From Methylotenera_A sp040387515 (lineage in GTDB: Bacteria > Pseudomonadota > Gammaproteobacteria > Burkholderiales > Methylophilaceae): DNA of 64,000 bases. The translations under genes and the position numbers were made by a program. The notes beneath the pieces are model-generated. The model had not been told where the DNA came from, did no database searches, and was given only the letters and a program-made list of their open reading frames with translations. Below are positions 16,713 to 25,929 of this stretch, piece after piece (positions within the stretch are counted from its first letter, which is position 1; each line of letters begins with the position of its first letter). The stretch is taken from the NCBI GenBank assembly GCA_040387515.1, contig JAZKDP010000002.1, forward strand, positions 1-64,000, read 5' to 3'.

Positions 16713-17339
16713 TTAAGCGATTTTTAACAACTCTTTAACACTTTCAATATCCGCCCGCTCTGCATTCGCCCCATCCGCTGCCCGCTTAGTCGAAACGCGC
16801 ATATCATCCACTTCAAACACGCTTAACTTAATCAAGCCAGTATCCATCTCTAACGTAAAAAGCGGTACTTTTTTTCGGCTATCACCTTTTTTATCGCGTT
16901 TACCATCGTTCATAATACGATAGGATTTTTCGTTGGTTTCAAATGGAATATCCAGATTAAGTAAGAACATTTCCAGTTCTTTTAAGCTATCTGCAAACAA
17001 ATGAATATGCGTTTCAGAGCCTGCACCGGCCGTTCCATCCAGCACACTACCTGTTAGATGTGGATTGAATTTTTCTAGCATTTGCATGGTAAATAGTGCA
17101 TTTTTACGCAGATTTCGCAGATTTTCTGGTTGCTCATCACCTAAAAAAAGTGCGTTATAAAGCTTGAGTTCTGCTTCAATTTCAGCATTGGATGGCAATA
17201 CACTATTTTCGGTTGCACCGACTTGTCGCCCGGCTTTTTTCTTGGCATAAGCAAAGTCAGAAATACCGTCTTCCGCCATCATACGTGCAGCGGATTGGGC
17301 GATAAGTTGTCGCATTTGATCTAAGTTTTCGCGTGCCAT
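16713..17339 (-). CDS. Conserved protein of unknown function downstream of mrcA
   Basis: A 208-residue soluble protein without signal peptide or membrane segment. The first ~40 residues are helical and contain ARMMAEDGISDFAYAKKKAG, a helix resembling the first helix of TetR-type proteins. The middle contains LTGSVLDGTAGAGSETHIHLF followed by FADSLKELEMFL; the glycine-rich turn then alternating acidic strand vaguely recalls nucleotidyltransferase folds (inference). Similar proteins occur in betaproteobacteria, sometimes named as a ligase without basis, as far as I recall. It lies 38 bases after mrcA on the same strand and 3 bases before the broken ATPase. Role unknown. Confidence 0.75.
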   Translation of the reverse strand: MARENLDQMRQLIAQSAARMMAEDGISDFAYAKKKAGRQVGATENSVLPSNAEIEAELKLYNALFLGDEQPENLRNLRKNALFTMQMLEKFNPHLTGSVLDGTAGAGSETHIHLFADSLKELEMFLLNLDIPFETNEKSYRIMNDGKRDKKGDSRKKVPLFTLEMDTGLIKLSVFEVDDMRVSTKRAADGANAERADIESVKELLKIA

Positions 17340-17377
17340 AGTGTTTATAAACTAAAAAGTAAGTTAAAAACGCTAAT

Positions 17378-19987
17378 TTAATAGCCTGATGGATTTAAAA
17401 CTTTTGCGGCAGAATTGGTGCTGTTTGCTGGTTTCCTTGCCGACTTAATCGCTTCATTAGGCTTAGGAATAGGTTTTGCATTGGGGTTTAAATTAGCTGC
17501 CGAAGCATTAGCTGTAGCCGCGCTTACTGGGGCAGGATTAATTTGTCGATTAGTGTTTGCTCCAGAAAATCCGTCTGGTGGCTCTTGTGTAATTGGTGCG
17601 CTTGGTACCACTGGCGCAGATTGCGGCTGCATCGGATTGACAATCAAGCTATCAGGAAAATCTGACTCTCCTGGCTCTAACATTGGCGGCAGTAATGTTT
17701 CTACTGATGGTGGTGGATTTTCATGATAAAAATACTCATCGATTCCCTCTTCATCTTGATCAACCAGCACACCAGTTTCTGCATCAACTCGCACAACCAT
17801 CACACCGTTAGGTACTTGAAGTGACTTCTCAGGCACACCTTTTAGCGCAGTTGCCATATAACGAATCCAAATAGGCAAGGCCGCTTTACCACCTGTTTCA
17901 ACACGGCCTAGTGAGCGTGGTTTATCGTATCCAATCCATACTACCGCTACTTGTTTAGGGTTATAGCCTGCAAACCAGGCATCTACCTGATCATTCGTCG
18001 TACCAGTTTTACCTGCCAAATCTTGGCGGCCAAGCTGTTTGGCGCTTGTTGCAGTACCTCTTTGCACTACATCGCGCATCATAGAAGTCATCAAAAATGC
18101 GTTTCGGCTATCAATCACTCTTGGCGCATCTTGATTGGCACGTGGATAGCGAATTTCTTCAACAACTTTGCCTTTGCTATCAGTGATTTTGCTAATTAGA
18201 TGCGGTGTTACACGGAACCCACCATTGGCAAATACTGCATAGCCATTCGCCATACTCCAAGGGGTTGTCGCACCAGCACCTAATGCCATCGTCAAATAGG
18301 CAGGATGATCTTTACGCGAAAAACCAAATTTTGTAATGTAATCCTGCGCATATCGTGGTCCAATTTCTTGCAACACACGAATCGACACCATATTCTTTGA
18401 TTTGGTTAATGCGGTGCGTAAACGCATTGGTCCAGAATAAGTACCATCATAGTTTTTAGGCTCCCAAGCTTTGCTGCCGCCTAATTCGCTTGATGACATT
18501 GAAAGTGGCGTGTCTTCCACAATGGTTGCGGGTGTAAATCCCTTTTCTAACGCTGCCGAATAAACAAACGGTTTAAAGCTAGAGCCAGGTTGCCGCCATG
18601 CTTGCGTCACATGATTAAATTTATTTTTATTAAAATCGAAACCACCGACCAAAGCAGTAATCGCACCATTTTCTGGATCAAGCGCAACTAAAGCGGCTTC
18701 CACTTCTGGCAATTGCACAATATGCCAGCTATCTTGGCTTTTAATCACGCGCACAACCGAGCCAGGTTTGATTTTATGTTTTGTAGTATCTTTCTCAGCC
18801 AAGTTTTTTTGCAATAAACTTAAACCTTCGCCGCTGATTTCGAGGCTACCGCCTCTTTTACTAAATACTTTTACCAGTTTTGGTGAAACTTCAGTCACAA
18901 CTGCGGGCACAAAGCCTTTGTACTCTTCAATATCCTCTAATGCAATTTGCAATCCCTCGGCTAAATCAGTCGATTTCAGCTTATTTAAATCAATGGTTTT
19001 CTCAGCCTTTTGATAGCCATGACGACGCTGATACTCTAAAATCCCTTGCAGAATAGCGCCGTTCGCAGCCTCCTGATCGGCCTTGTTAATGGTGGTGTAA
19101 ACCTTTAGGCCACTGCTGTAGATATCATCTTGATAACGTTCATACAAGCTTTGCCGCACAATTTCTGCCACATAATCCGCCTCTAAATCACGCGCTAATT
19201 TAGACACTTTAAAGGTTAACTTTTGTTCAACTGCCTCATTAAAATCAGCCTCATCAATAAAACCATATCGACGCATATCACGTAAAACCTCATGCTGCCT
19301 ATCTGTCGCACGCTTAGGGTTAACGAATGGATTGTAGCCAGATGGCGCTTTTGGCAAGCCTGCAAGTAACGCAGATTCGGCCAATGTCAGCTTAGATAAA
19401 GACTTACCAAAATACATTTGAGACGCAGCCGCAAATCCGTATGAACGTTGACCCAAATAAATTTGATTTAAATAAAGCTCGAAAATTTGATCTTTAGATA
19501 AGGTTTTCTCAATTTTTAAAGCTAAAAGCGCTTCTTTAATTTTGATCACCATCGTGCGTTTTTTACCTGGAGTGGTAAAAAAGTTTTTAGCAACTTGCAT
19601 GGTGATAGTACTAGCACCCTCATGGCTTACGCCGGTGATGTTGTTTTTGATGGCTCGCAACACGCCTTTGGTATCAACACCACCGTGTTGATAAAATCGC
19701 CTATCTTCAATTGCCAACACTGCGTTTTTCAAATTTTTCGGCACTTTATCAATACTCACAAAAGCACGACGCTCTTCACCAAACTCACTAATTAAAAAAC
19801 CATCCGCGGTATAAACACGTAGCGGAAGCTTAGGACGATAATCCGTTAGTGTTTCTAAGGATGGCAAAGTTGGATAAATGAGGGTGATGGCAAGCGCTGC
19901 CATTGCCGATATTGTTAGACCACCAACTACGATAAACAATATTAAAAAGTGCCACCATTTTTTGGGAGCTATATTTTTTAGAGCCAT
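17378..19987 (-). CDS. mrcA: Penicillin-binding protein 1A (bifunctional)
   Basis: An 869-residue class A penicillin-binding protein. A single membrane helix (about 12-38) is followed by the GT51 glycosyltransferase domain (about 60-235, with catalytic Glu in AIEDRRFYQHGG and STITMQVAKN). An OB-like linker domain follows. The transpeptidase domain has SSFK with nucleophile Ser469, SKN (in ALTKSKNMVS) and KTG (LAGKTGTTND). The last ~95 residues are a Pro/Ala/Asn-rich tail. It polymerises and crosslinks peptidoglycan in the periplasm. The gene diverges from pilM, the usual arrangement in beta- and gammaproteobacteria. Confidence 0.96.
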   Translation of the reverse strand: MALKNIAPKKWWHFLILFIVVGGLTISAMAALAITLIYPTLPSLETLTDYRPKLPLRVYTADGFLISEFGEERRAFVSIDKVPKNLKNAVLAIEDRRFYQHGGVDTKGVLRAIKNNITGVSHEGASTITMQVAKNFFTTPGKKRTMVIKIKEALLALKIEKTLSKDQIFELYLNQIYLGQRSYGFAAASQMYFGKSLSKLTLAESALLAGLPKAPSGYNPFVNPKRATDRQHEVLRDMRRYGFIDEADFNEAVEQKLTFKVSKLARDLEADYVAEIVRQSLYERYQDDIYSSGLKVYTTINKADQEAANGAILQGILEYQRRHGYQKAEKTIDLNKLKSTDLAEGLQIALEDIEEYKGFVPAVVTEVSPKLVKVFSKRGGSLEISGEGLSLLQKNLAEKDTTKHKIKPGSVVRVIKSQDSWHIVQLPEVEAALVALDPENGAITALVGGFDFNKNKFNHVTQAWRQPGSSFKPFVYSAALEKGFTPATIVEDTPLSMSSSELGGSKAWEPKNYDGTYSGPMRLRTALTKSKNMVSIRVLQEIGPRYAQDYITKFGFSRKDHPAYLTMALGAGATTPWSMANGYAVFANGGFRVTPHLISKITDSKGKVVEEIRYPRANQDAPRVIDSRNAFLMTSMMRDVVQRGTATSAKQLGRQDLAGKTGTTNDQVDAWFAGYNPKQVAVVWIGYDKPRSLGRVETGGKAALPIWIRYMATALKGVPEKSLQVPNGVMVVRVDAETGVLVDQDEEGIDEYFYHENPPPSVETLLPPMLEPGESDFPDSLIVNPMQPQSAPVVPSAPITQEPPDGFSGANTNRQINPAPVSAATANASAANLNPNAKPIPKPNEAIKSARKPANSTNSAAKVLNPSGY

Positions 19988-20035
19988 AAAGATCTTTTAA
20001 CGAATCGAATCATTACCAGTTAAATTACAACTAAT

Positions 20036-20063
20036 AGTATATAAGCTAATGGGAATTAACCAA
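20036..20063 (-). promoter_or_regulatory. Putative sigma-70 promoter of mrcA
   Basis: On the minus strand TTGGTT (20058-20063) and TATACT (20036-20041) are 16 bases apart, giving a leader of about 40 bases before the mrcA ATG. The -10 matches five of six consensus bases. In the rest of the 297-base mrcA-pilM gap I see no equally good promoter for pilM. Confidence 0.42.
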
Positions 20064-20284
20064 AACCCCGATATTCATTTTAATAAAGATTCTAAGGTCA
20101 ATTTAATCTGCATAAATTGGCTAATTATTAAACTTGTATTAAAAATGGCACAGGCTTAATAATTGTATGCTCAGAATAAATTTAAAATCAAAATTTACTT
20201 TACAGGGCGTAAACTTGTTGCTAGGATTTAATGTAAATTATCACTATTGTGCGTAACCTATGAATATAGAAAGAGAATTCTAAT

Positions 20285-21355
20285 TTGAAATTCGATTTTT
20301 TCAATGAAAGTACTCCTCCACTCATCGGCGTAGACATTAGTACTTCGGCTGTCAAAATGGTAGAACTCTCGTCTACAGGCAAAGGTTCTTATCGTCTTGA
20401 AGCCTACTCAATTGCTGCGATTCCCAAAGATGCAATTGTGGATGGCAATATTTCTGGATTAGAACAAGTTTCCGATGCCGTTAAATTGGCTTGGAAGCTC
20501 CTAGGTTCGCGTGAAAAACGTACTGCACTCGCATTACCCTCTGCCGCTGTTATTACCAAAAAAGTCATGATGTCCGCCGACTTACGTGAAGAGGACATGG
20601 AAGTACAGGTAGAGGCAGAAGCCAATCAATACATTCCTTTTCCGTTAGAAGAAGTGAACATTGACTTTCAAGTCATTGGTACAGCAGCAAATAGCCCAGA
20701 TGAAGTAGAAGTATTAATTGCCGCCGCCAGAAAAGAAAAAATCGAAGACCGCGTTGCAGCCGCAGAAGATGCCGGCTTAAAAGTAATTGTCATGGATGTA
20801 GACACTTACGCTACGGAAGCCGCTTACACTTTAGTCGCCAATCAAATACCGAATAAAGGTAAAGATCAAACAATCATGATTATCGATATTGGCGCTGCCA
20901 TGATGCACATCAATGTGCTGCATGACAATGTGTCAATCTATGTACGTGAACAAGCTTTTGGCGGCACACAACTCACACAGGAAATTCAACGTCGTTTCGG
21001 TCTATCTGCTGAAGAAGCCGAAATTGCGAAACGCAAGGGTGGCTTACCCGAAAGCTATGAACACGAGGTATTACAGCCTTTTATGCAATCACTTTCTACT
21101 GAAGTGGCCAGGGCATTGCAGTTTTTTACCAGCTCCACGCAATACAATCGCGTTGACCATTTGGTCTTGGCAGGCGGCTGTGCAGCAATCCCTGCGATAG
21201 ACATCATGGTGCAAGATCGTACTCAAGTGAATACGATTGTGGCAAATCCGTTTCAATCCATGTCGCTCGCCACCAAGGTGAAGCAGCAGCAAGCAGCAAT
21301 TGATGCGCCTGCGTTATTGATTGCATGTGGCTTAGCAATGCGTGGAGTAAATTAA
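20285..21355 (+). CDS. pilM: Type IV pilus assembly ATPase-like protein PilM
   Basis: A 356-residue actin-fold protein of the cytoplasmic side of the type IV pilus. Nucleotide-binding segments are GVDISTSAVKMVELS near the N-terminus, IDIGAAMMHINV in the middle and LVLAGGCAAIP near the end. It binds the short INLLP tail of PilN and links the motor to the inner-membrane alignment complex. The start is TTG at 20285, with a purine-rich AAGAGAA upstream; no ATG lies between the upstream stop and the conserved N-terminus. It begins pilMNOPQ, with only one base between it and pilN. Confidence 0.96.
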   Translation: MKFDFFNESTPPLIGVDISTSAVKMVELSSTGKGSYRLEAYSIAAIPKDAIVDGNISGLEQVSDAVKLAWKLLGSREKRTALALPSAAVITKKVMMSADLREEDMEVQVEAEANQYIPFPLEEVNIDFQVIGTAANSPDEVEVLIAAARKEKIEDRVAAAEDAGLKVIVMDVDTYATEAAYTLVANQIPNKGKDQTIMIIDIGAAMMHINVLHDNVSIYVREQAFGGTQLTQEIQRRFGLSAEEAEIAKRKGGLPESYEHEVLQPFMQSLSTEVARALQFFTSSTQYNRVDHLVLAGGCAAIPAIDIMVQDRTQVNTIVANPFQSMSLATKVKQQQAAIDAPALLIACGLAMRGVN

Positions 21356-21356
21356 T

Positions 21357-21941
21357 ATGATGCGTATTAACCTATTACCACATCGACAACTAAAACGCGC
21401 AGAACGTCAGCGCCAATTTGGATTGATGGCGCTAATGGCCGCAGTGGCCGCTGGTGCCGTTGTCTTTATGGGCTGGACCTATCTCAGTGCAAAAAAGGAC
21501 TCTCAAATTGAAAGAAATGGTCGATTAGAACAAGCGATTGGTCAATTAGATAAAGAAATTGCCGATATTAAAGATTTGAAAGACCAAATCAGCAATGTGC
21601 TGGAACGTAAACAGATCGTTGAAAATTTACAAACTAATCGCAGCCAATCCGTAGTGATTCTGGATGAGCTATCACGACAATTGCCAGAAGGTTTATATTT
21701 AAAAAGCATTAAGCAACAAGGCAATTTAATTACTCTAGAGGGTGTTGCTGATACTAATGCGCGTGTCGCCACTATAGTACGCAATTTAAGCGTCTCAAAC
21801 TGGATGGAATCGCCTAATCTCATTGAAATTAAAGCCATGACCTTAAATGGCATCAAGCAAAATGACTTTACGCTAAATGTATCTCTGAAGGTTCAAAAAG
21901 CCGAAGAAGCACCCAATAAAAATAAAATCAAAGGGACATAA
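21357..21941 (+). CDS. pilN: Type IV pilus inner-membrane protein PilN
   Basis: A 194-residue bitopic membrane protein. The cytoplasmic N-terminus carries RINLLPHR, the segment that docks into PilM. One membrane helix follows (about 22-42), then a coiled coil (about 45-90) and a ferredoxin-like periplasmic domain that pairs with PilO. It begins one base after pilM ends and is five bases from pilO. The long N-terminal basic stretch fits a positive-inside orientation. Confidence 0.95.
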   Translation: MMRINLLPHRQLKRAERQRQFGLMALMAAVAAGAVVFMGWTYLSAKKDSQIERNGRLEQAIGQLDKEIADIKDLKDQISNVLERKQIVENLQTNRSQSVVILDELSRQLPEGLYLKSIKQQGNLITLEGVADTNARVATIVRNLSVSNWMESPNLIEIKAMTLNGIKQNDFTLNVSLKVQKAEEAPNKNKIKGT

Positions 21942-21946
21942 ACCAC

Positions 21947-22579
21947 ATGAAATTAGATGATTTTAATAATATTGATATTAAAAATGCGGGTAGCTTGCCA
22001 ATGCCCGTTAAATTGGTGTTGCTAGGATTTATATTTTTGGTTTTAGTTGCACTGGGTTACTGGTTTTTGTGGAGTCCTCAAATAGATGAGTTCGCTCAAG
22101 CAGAATCAAAGGAACAAGAGTTGCGCCAAGTGTTTACGACTAAAAAAGGCCAAGCCATAAAAATTGATGCGTATAAACAGCAGATGGTTGATATTGAAAA
22201 AACTTTTGGGGCACTACTTAAACAATTGCCAGATAAATCGCAAATGGATGGTTTATTGACCGACATTAACCAAGCAGGTCTTGGACGCGGCTTGGAGTTT
22301 GAGCTATTTAAACCTGGACAAGAAACCATCGCAGACTTTTATGCGGAAATGCCGATTCAAATTAAAATCAGAGGTAGCTATCACGATATTGGTGCGTTCG
22401 CGACCGACATTTCAAAACTATCTAGGATTGTGACATTAAACGATATGGTTATTGCTCCGATTAATAAGGATAGTAAAGACAGCTTGCTGGTGCTTGAGGC
22501 TGTTGCAAAAACCTATCGTTATTTGGATTCTTCAGAAATCGCCGCTAAAAAAGCCTCTGAGAAGAAGGACGTAAAATAA
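21947..22579 (+). CDS. pilO: Type IV pilus inner-membrane protein PilO
   Basis: A 210-residue bitopic protein with a single membrane helix (about 23-44, in VLLGFIFLVLVALGYWFLW), a periplasmic coiled coil and a ferredoxin-like domain. PilO forms heterodimers with PilN and holds PilP, aligning the inner-membrane platform with the secretin. The C-terminus is lysine-rich (KKASEKKDVK). Its stop codon touches the pilP ATG directly, so the two are probably translationally coupled. Confidence 0.95.
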   Translation: MKLDDFNNIDIKNAGSLPMPVKLVLLGFIFLVLVALGYWFLWSPQIDEFAQAESKEQELRQVFTTKKGQAIKIDAYKQQMVDIEKTFGALLKQLPDKSQMDGLLTDINQAGLGRGLEFELFKPGQETIADFYAEMPIQIKIRGSYHDIGAFATDISKLSRIVTLNDMVIAPINKDSKDSLLVLEAVAKTYRYLDSSEIAAKKASEKKDVK

Positions 22580-23119
22580 ATGAGTCGCTCCAGTCTTTCA
22601 TTAAATCCTAGCCTTTTATTCAGACTCCTGTCTGTTTCGACATTAACGCTAACACTTATTGCCTGCAGTGGCGATGAAGGTGATGATTTAGATAAGTTCA
22701 TGTTAAATGCAGCAAATGACATGAGTAAAGGCGTAGAACCTTTACCAGAAGTTTTACCTTATTCACCGCTTCAATACAATGCCGATGGCACTTTGGCCGA
22801 TCCATTTAAGCCGCGCAAAGCTGCCAGCAAAAGCGGTACTTTACAGCCAAATACCAATCGCCCCAAAGAAGCGCTTGAATCCTACCCATTAGAAAGCTTG
22901 AAATATGTAGGATCTATGAGCAAAAGCAAGCTCACTTATGCGCTGATTAAAACACCCGACAACACGATACAACAAGTTAAAGTGGGTAATTATTTAGGAC
23001 CTAACTACGGTTTAGTGACGGCCATCAACGAAAGCGACATAGCTCTCAAAGAAATTGTGCAGGACGACCTAACTGGTGACTGGACAGAGCGCACTGCAAG
23101 TATTAATCTGCAAGAATAA
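22580..23119 (+). CDS. pilP: Type IV pilus lipoprotein PilP
   Basis: A 179-residue lipoprotein: the signal ends in LTLIAC with lipidated Cys29. A flexible linker follows, then the beta-sandwich HR domain (about 105-175, with YPLESLKYVGSM, VKVGNYLGPNYG and DWTERTASINLQE) that binds the N-terminal domains of the PilQ secretin. It bridges PilNO to the outer membrane. pilP starts directly after pilO, and pilQ follows without a gap. Confidence 0.95.
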   Translation: MSRSSLSLNPSLLFRLLSVSTLTLTLIACSGDEGDDLDKFMLNAANDMSKGVEPLPEVLPYSPLQYNADGTLADPFKPRKAASKSGTLQPNTNRPKEALESYPLESLKYVGSMSKSKLTYALIKTPDNTIQQVKVGNYLGPNYGLVTAINESDIALKEIVQDDLTGDWTERTASINLQE

Positions 23120-25273
23120 ATGACAGGGATGAACATGTTTAAAACGATGACAAAAATTTTTGCAGTATCGCTACTATTAGCCACAAGCTCAGGCCTGAGC
23201 TTTATTAATAGTGCCCTGGCAGCAACTAATGATGAAAATTTATACACCAATAAAATTGAAAATATTGATTTTTCTGCCCTGTCAGGTGGTCGCGTTAGCA
23301 TACGTTTGCAAATGAAAGAGCCGCTTGCCAACCCGCCTGCAGGATTTACTTTAAACAGCCCTGCCCGAATCGCACTAGACTTCCCCAAAACGGCTAATGG
23401 CTTAAATAAAAACAACATTGCTAATGAGCAAGGTGCGTTAAAAAGTGTTTCATTTGCACAAGCTAAAGATCGCACACGTGTTGTACTGAATCTGACTAAA
23501 AGTGTAGGTTACAACACTGTGTTAAATGGTAAAGATGTCATTATCACGCTGCAAGGTAACGAAGCTAACGCAGGCAACGCAACAGCCGAAACACGTTTTG
23601 CTGAAGCTCGCGCCACCAATCAAGAACACGCCATTACCAATGTAGACTTCTCGCGGGGGAAAAATGGTGAAGGCCGTATTATTGTGGATTTATCTGATGC
23701 AAATTCAGGCATTAATATCAAACAAAAAGGCAAGCTAATCGTTGTTGATTTTATCAATACAGACGTACCGGCTGACTTGCAACGTCGATTGAATGTGATT
23801 AATTTTAATACGCCAGTTTTATATGTTGATACGATGAAACAAGGTAAAAATGGTCGCATCTCCATTGAGCCTAAAGGCAACTGGGAGCAATCTGCTTACC
23901 AAGCGGACAAGAAATTTATTATCGATGTACGTCAAGTGATTGAAGATCCGGATAAATTAGTCAAGGGCTCTAAACCTGGCTATGCGGGCGAAAAACTATC
24001 ACTTAACTTTCAAAATATTGAAGTACGTTCAGTGTTACAAGTTATCGCTGACTTCACGGGTTTAAACATTATTACCAGCGATACAGTGACAGGAAACCTG
24101 ACATTAAGATTGAAAGATGTGCCATGGGATCAAGCCATGGATATCATCATGAAAAACAAGGGCTTAACTATGCGCAAAACAGGCAACGTAATTATGGTTG
24201 CCCCTGCGGAAGAGGTCGCTGCCAAAGAAAAATCACAATTAGAAGCCAGTCAAGCAATTGAAGATTTAGAACCACTGCGTACGGAAGTATTCACGCTTAA
24301 ATATCAAAAAGCCGAATCATTTAAAAACATTTTAACTGGCGGCGGCGAAGCCAGCGGTGGCAGCAGCGGTCAAAACAAAAGCATCTTATCTAAACGCGGT
24401 AGCGCGGTATGGGATCCCCGCACTAATACTTTGTTTATACAAGATACAGCAAAAAAACTAGAAGAGATTCAAGGTATTATTAATAAAACTGATATTGCAG
24501 TTAAACAGGTCATGATTGAATCAAGATTAGTATTAGCTGATGAGAAATTTGGTAAAAGTTTGGGTGCCAGATTCGGCATACAACATCAAGCAACTCCTGG
24601 CCAAAACTCTATCGCTATTGGTGGAAACTTAGATCAGACATCTGCAACAAACTCAGCAGGTGCAGCTGGGACTATTAGCACTGGCGGCTTAAATTCAAAC
24701 TTACCAGTAGCTAGCCCAGCAGGCAGTATTGCTTTTAGTTTATTTAGATTACCGGCTGGTCTGTTACTCAACTTAGAGCTGACTGCATTAGAAACTGATA
24801 ACCGTGGCAAAATTGTATCTAGCCCGCGCGTTACCACAGCCAATCAACAAAAAGCTAAAATCTCACAAGGTACTGAGATACCTTATTTACAAGCTTCTAG
24901 CAGTGGTGCTACAAACGTATCATTTAAAGAAGCAGTATTAAGTCTAGAGGTTACGCCACAAATTACGCCTGACGATAAAATTATCATGGATTTGGAAGTT
25001 AAAAAAGAGAAAGTTGGGGTAGTATTCTTTGGAACACCATCAATTGATACACAAAAAGTCACCACACAAGTTTTAGTGTCTAATGGTGAAACAGCGGTAC
25101 TTGGTGGCATTTATGAGCAAACTGAACGTAATGACGTGAGCAAAGTACCTTTCTTTGGTGACATTCCTATTATAGGTAACGCCTTTAAACGCAGAACTAA
25201 ACAAGACGACAAAACAGAGTTATTAATCTTTATTACGCCCAAAATTATGGATGAAAGTTTAGGCTTAAGATAA
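23120..25273 (+). CDS. pilQ: Type IV pilus secretin PilQ
   Basis: A 717-residue outer-membrane secretin through which the pilus emerges. After a signal peptide (ending SALAAT) there are two AMIN domains (about 45-140 and 160-265) that bind peptidoglycan, an STN/N0 domain (about 290-350, LSLNFQNIEVRSVLQVIADF), an N1 domain (about 385-470) and the secretin barrel domain (about 480-717, with VPFFGDIPIIGNAFKRR). Start choice: ATG 23120 abuts pilP, but ATG 23135 has AGGG six bases upstream and gives a more typical signal peptide, so translation may really begin there. A strong terminator closes the pilMNOPQ unit. Confidence 0.96.
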   Translation: MTGMNMFKTMTKIFAVSLLLATSSGLSFINSALAATNDENLYTNKIENIDFSALSGGRVSIRLQMKEPLANPPAGFTLNSPARIALDFPKTANGLNKNNIANEQGALKSVSFAQAKDRTRVVLNLTKSVGYNTVLNGKDVIITLQGNEANAGNATAETRFAEARATNQEHAITNVDFSRGKNGEGRIIVDLSDANSGINIKQKGKLIVVDFINTDVPADLQRRLNVINFNTPVLYVDTMKQGKNGRISIEPKGNWEQSAYQADKKFIIDVRQVIEDPDKLVKGSKPGYAGEKLSLNFQNIEVRSVLQVIADFTGLNIITSDTVTGNLTLRLKDVPWDQAMDIIMKNKGLTMRKTGNVIMVAPAEEVAAKEKSQLEASQAIEDLEPLRTEVFTLKYQKAESFKNILTGGGEASGGSSGQNKSILSKRGSAVWDPRTNTLFIQDTAKKLEEIQGIINKTDIAVKQVMIESRLVLADEKFGKSLGARFGIQHQATPGQNSIAIGGNLDQTSATNSAGAAGTISTGGLNSNLPVASPAGSIAFSLFRLPAGLLLNLELTALETDNRGKIVSSPRVTTANQQKAKISQGTEIPYLQASSSGATNVSFKEAVLSLEVTPQITPDDKIIMDLEVKKEKVGVVFFGTPSIDTQKVTTQVLVSNGETAVLGGIYEQTERNDVSKVPFFGDIPIIGNAFKRRTKQDDKTELLIFITPKIMDESLGLR

Positions 25274-25304
25274 GACTTAACTGACAGAACGCGCGCTTTG
25301 CCTT

Positions 25305-25340
25305 AAAATGCCTATCATTCATTGTGATAGGCATTTTTTT
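25305..25340 (+). terminator. Rho-independent terminator after pilQ
   Basis: A perfect 13-bp stem (25305-25317 with 25325-25337, core TGCCTATCA) with a 7-base loop runs into a block of seven T residues. It separates pilMNOPQ from aroK. Its 3' half lies within the longest possible aroK reading frame, which argues against the GTG at 25324 as the aroK start. Confidence 0.9.
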
Positions 25341-25365
25341 CGTAAAAATTCAGCGGCAAAATATT

Positions 25366-25911
25366 GTGACAGAAGTGAACAACATTTTCTTTATTGGCTT
25401 GATGGGTGCTGGCAAAACCACCATTGGTAAAATATTAGCCAAACACTTGAACAAGCATTTTTACGATACCGATGTAGAAATCGAAAAGCGCACGGGTGTT
25501 AAAATACCCGTCATTTTTGAACTTGAAGGCGAAGCGGGATTTCGCAAGCGTGAAACTAGCGTTATTCAAGAGCTTGTGGAGCTAGATAACATTGTCATGG
25601 CGACAGGTGGCGGTGCTGTGATTGCAGCAGAAAACCGGGAATTGTTGAGTACTTACGGCACAGTTATTTATTTACGGGCAAATGTGAACGAGCTATGGCA
25701 CAGAACACGCAACGATAAACATAGGCCACTTTTACAAAATGTGGATATTCGCGCTAAACTAGAACAACTGTATGCTGAACGCAATCCTCTGTATACCGAA
25801 GTCGCGACGCATATTATCGATACTGGCAATCAACCTGTGAGCAGTATTATCGCCAAAATAGAATCTGCACTTGATTTAAAACTGCATAGTAATTTAAAAC
25901 TTCACGATTAA
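25366..25911 (+). CDS. aroK: Shikimate kinase
   Basis: A 181-residue P-loop kinase phosphorylating shikimate with ATP. Walker A is GLMGAGKTTIGK; the shikimate-binding segment is DTDVEIEKRTG; Walker B-like MATGGGAV and the lid arginine (TRNDKHRPLL) are present. The frame is open to a GTG at 25324, but that start lies in the pilQ terminator, so GTG 25366 (or GTG 25375) is preferred. aroB follows after 18 bases. The order pilQ-aroK-aroB-dgt is widely conserved. Confidence 0.94.
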   Translation: MTEVNNIFFIGLMGAGKTTIGKILAKHLNKHFYDTDVEIEKRTGVKIPVIFELEGEAGFRKRETSVIQELVELDNIVMATGGGAVIAAENRELLSTYGTVIYLRANVNELWHRTRNDKHRPLLQNVDIRAKLEQLYAERNPLYTEVATHIIDTGNQPVSSIIAKIESALDLKLHSNLKLHD

Positions 25912-25929
25912 ACGCAACCACTCATCACC

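Noticed and set aside
25324..25365. Longer N-terminus for AroK starting at GTG 25324
   Set aside because: The extra segment lies within the pilQ terminator hairpin and T-run; the conserved kinase N-terminus starts after GTG 25366.
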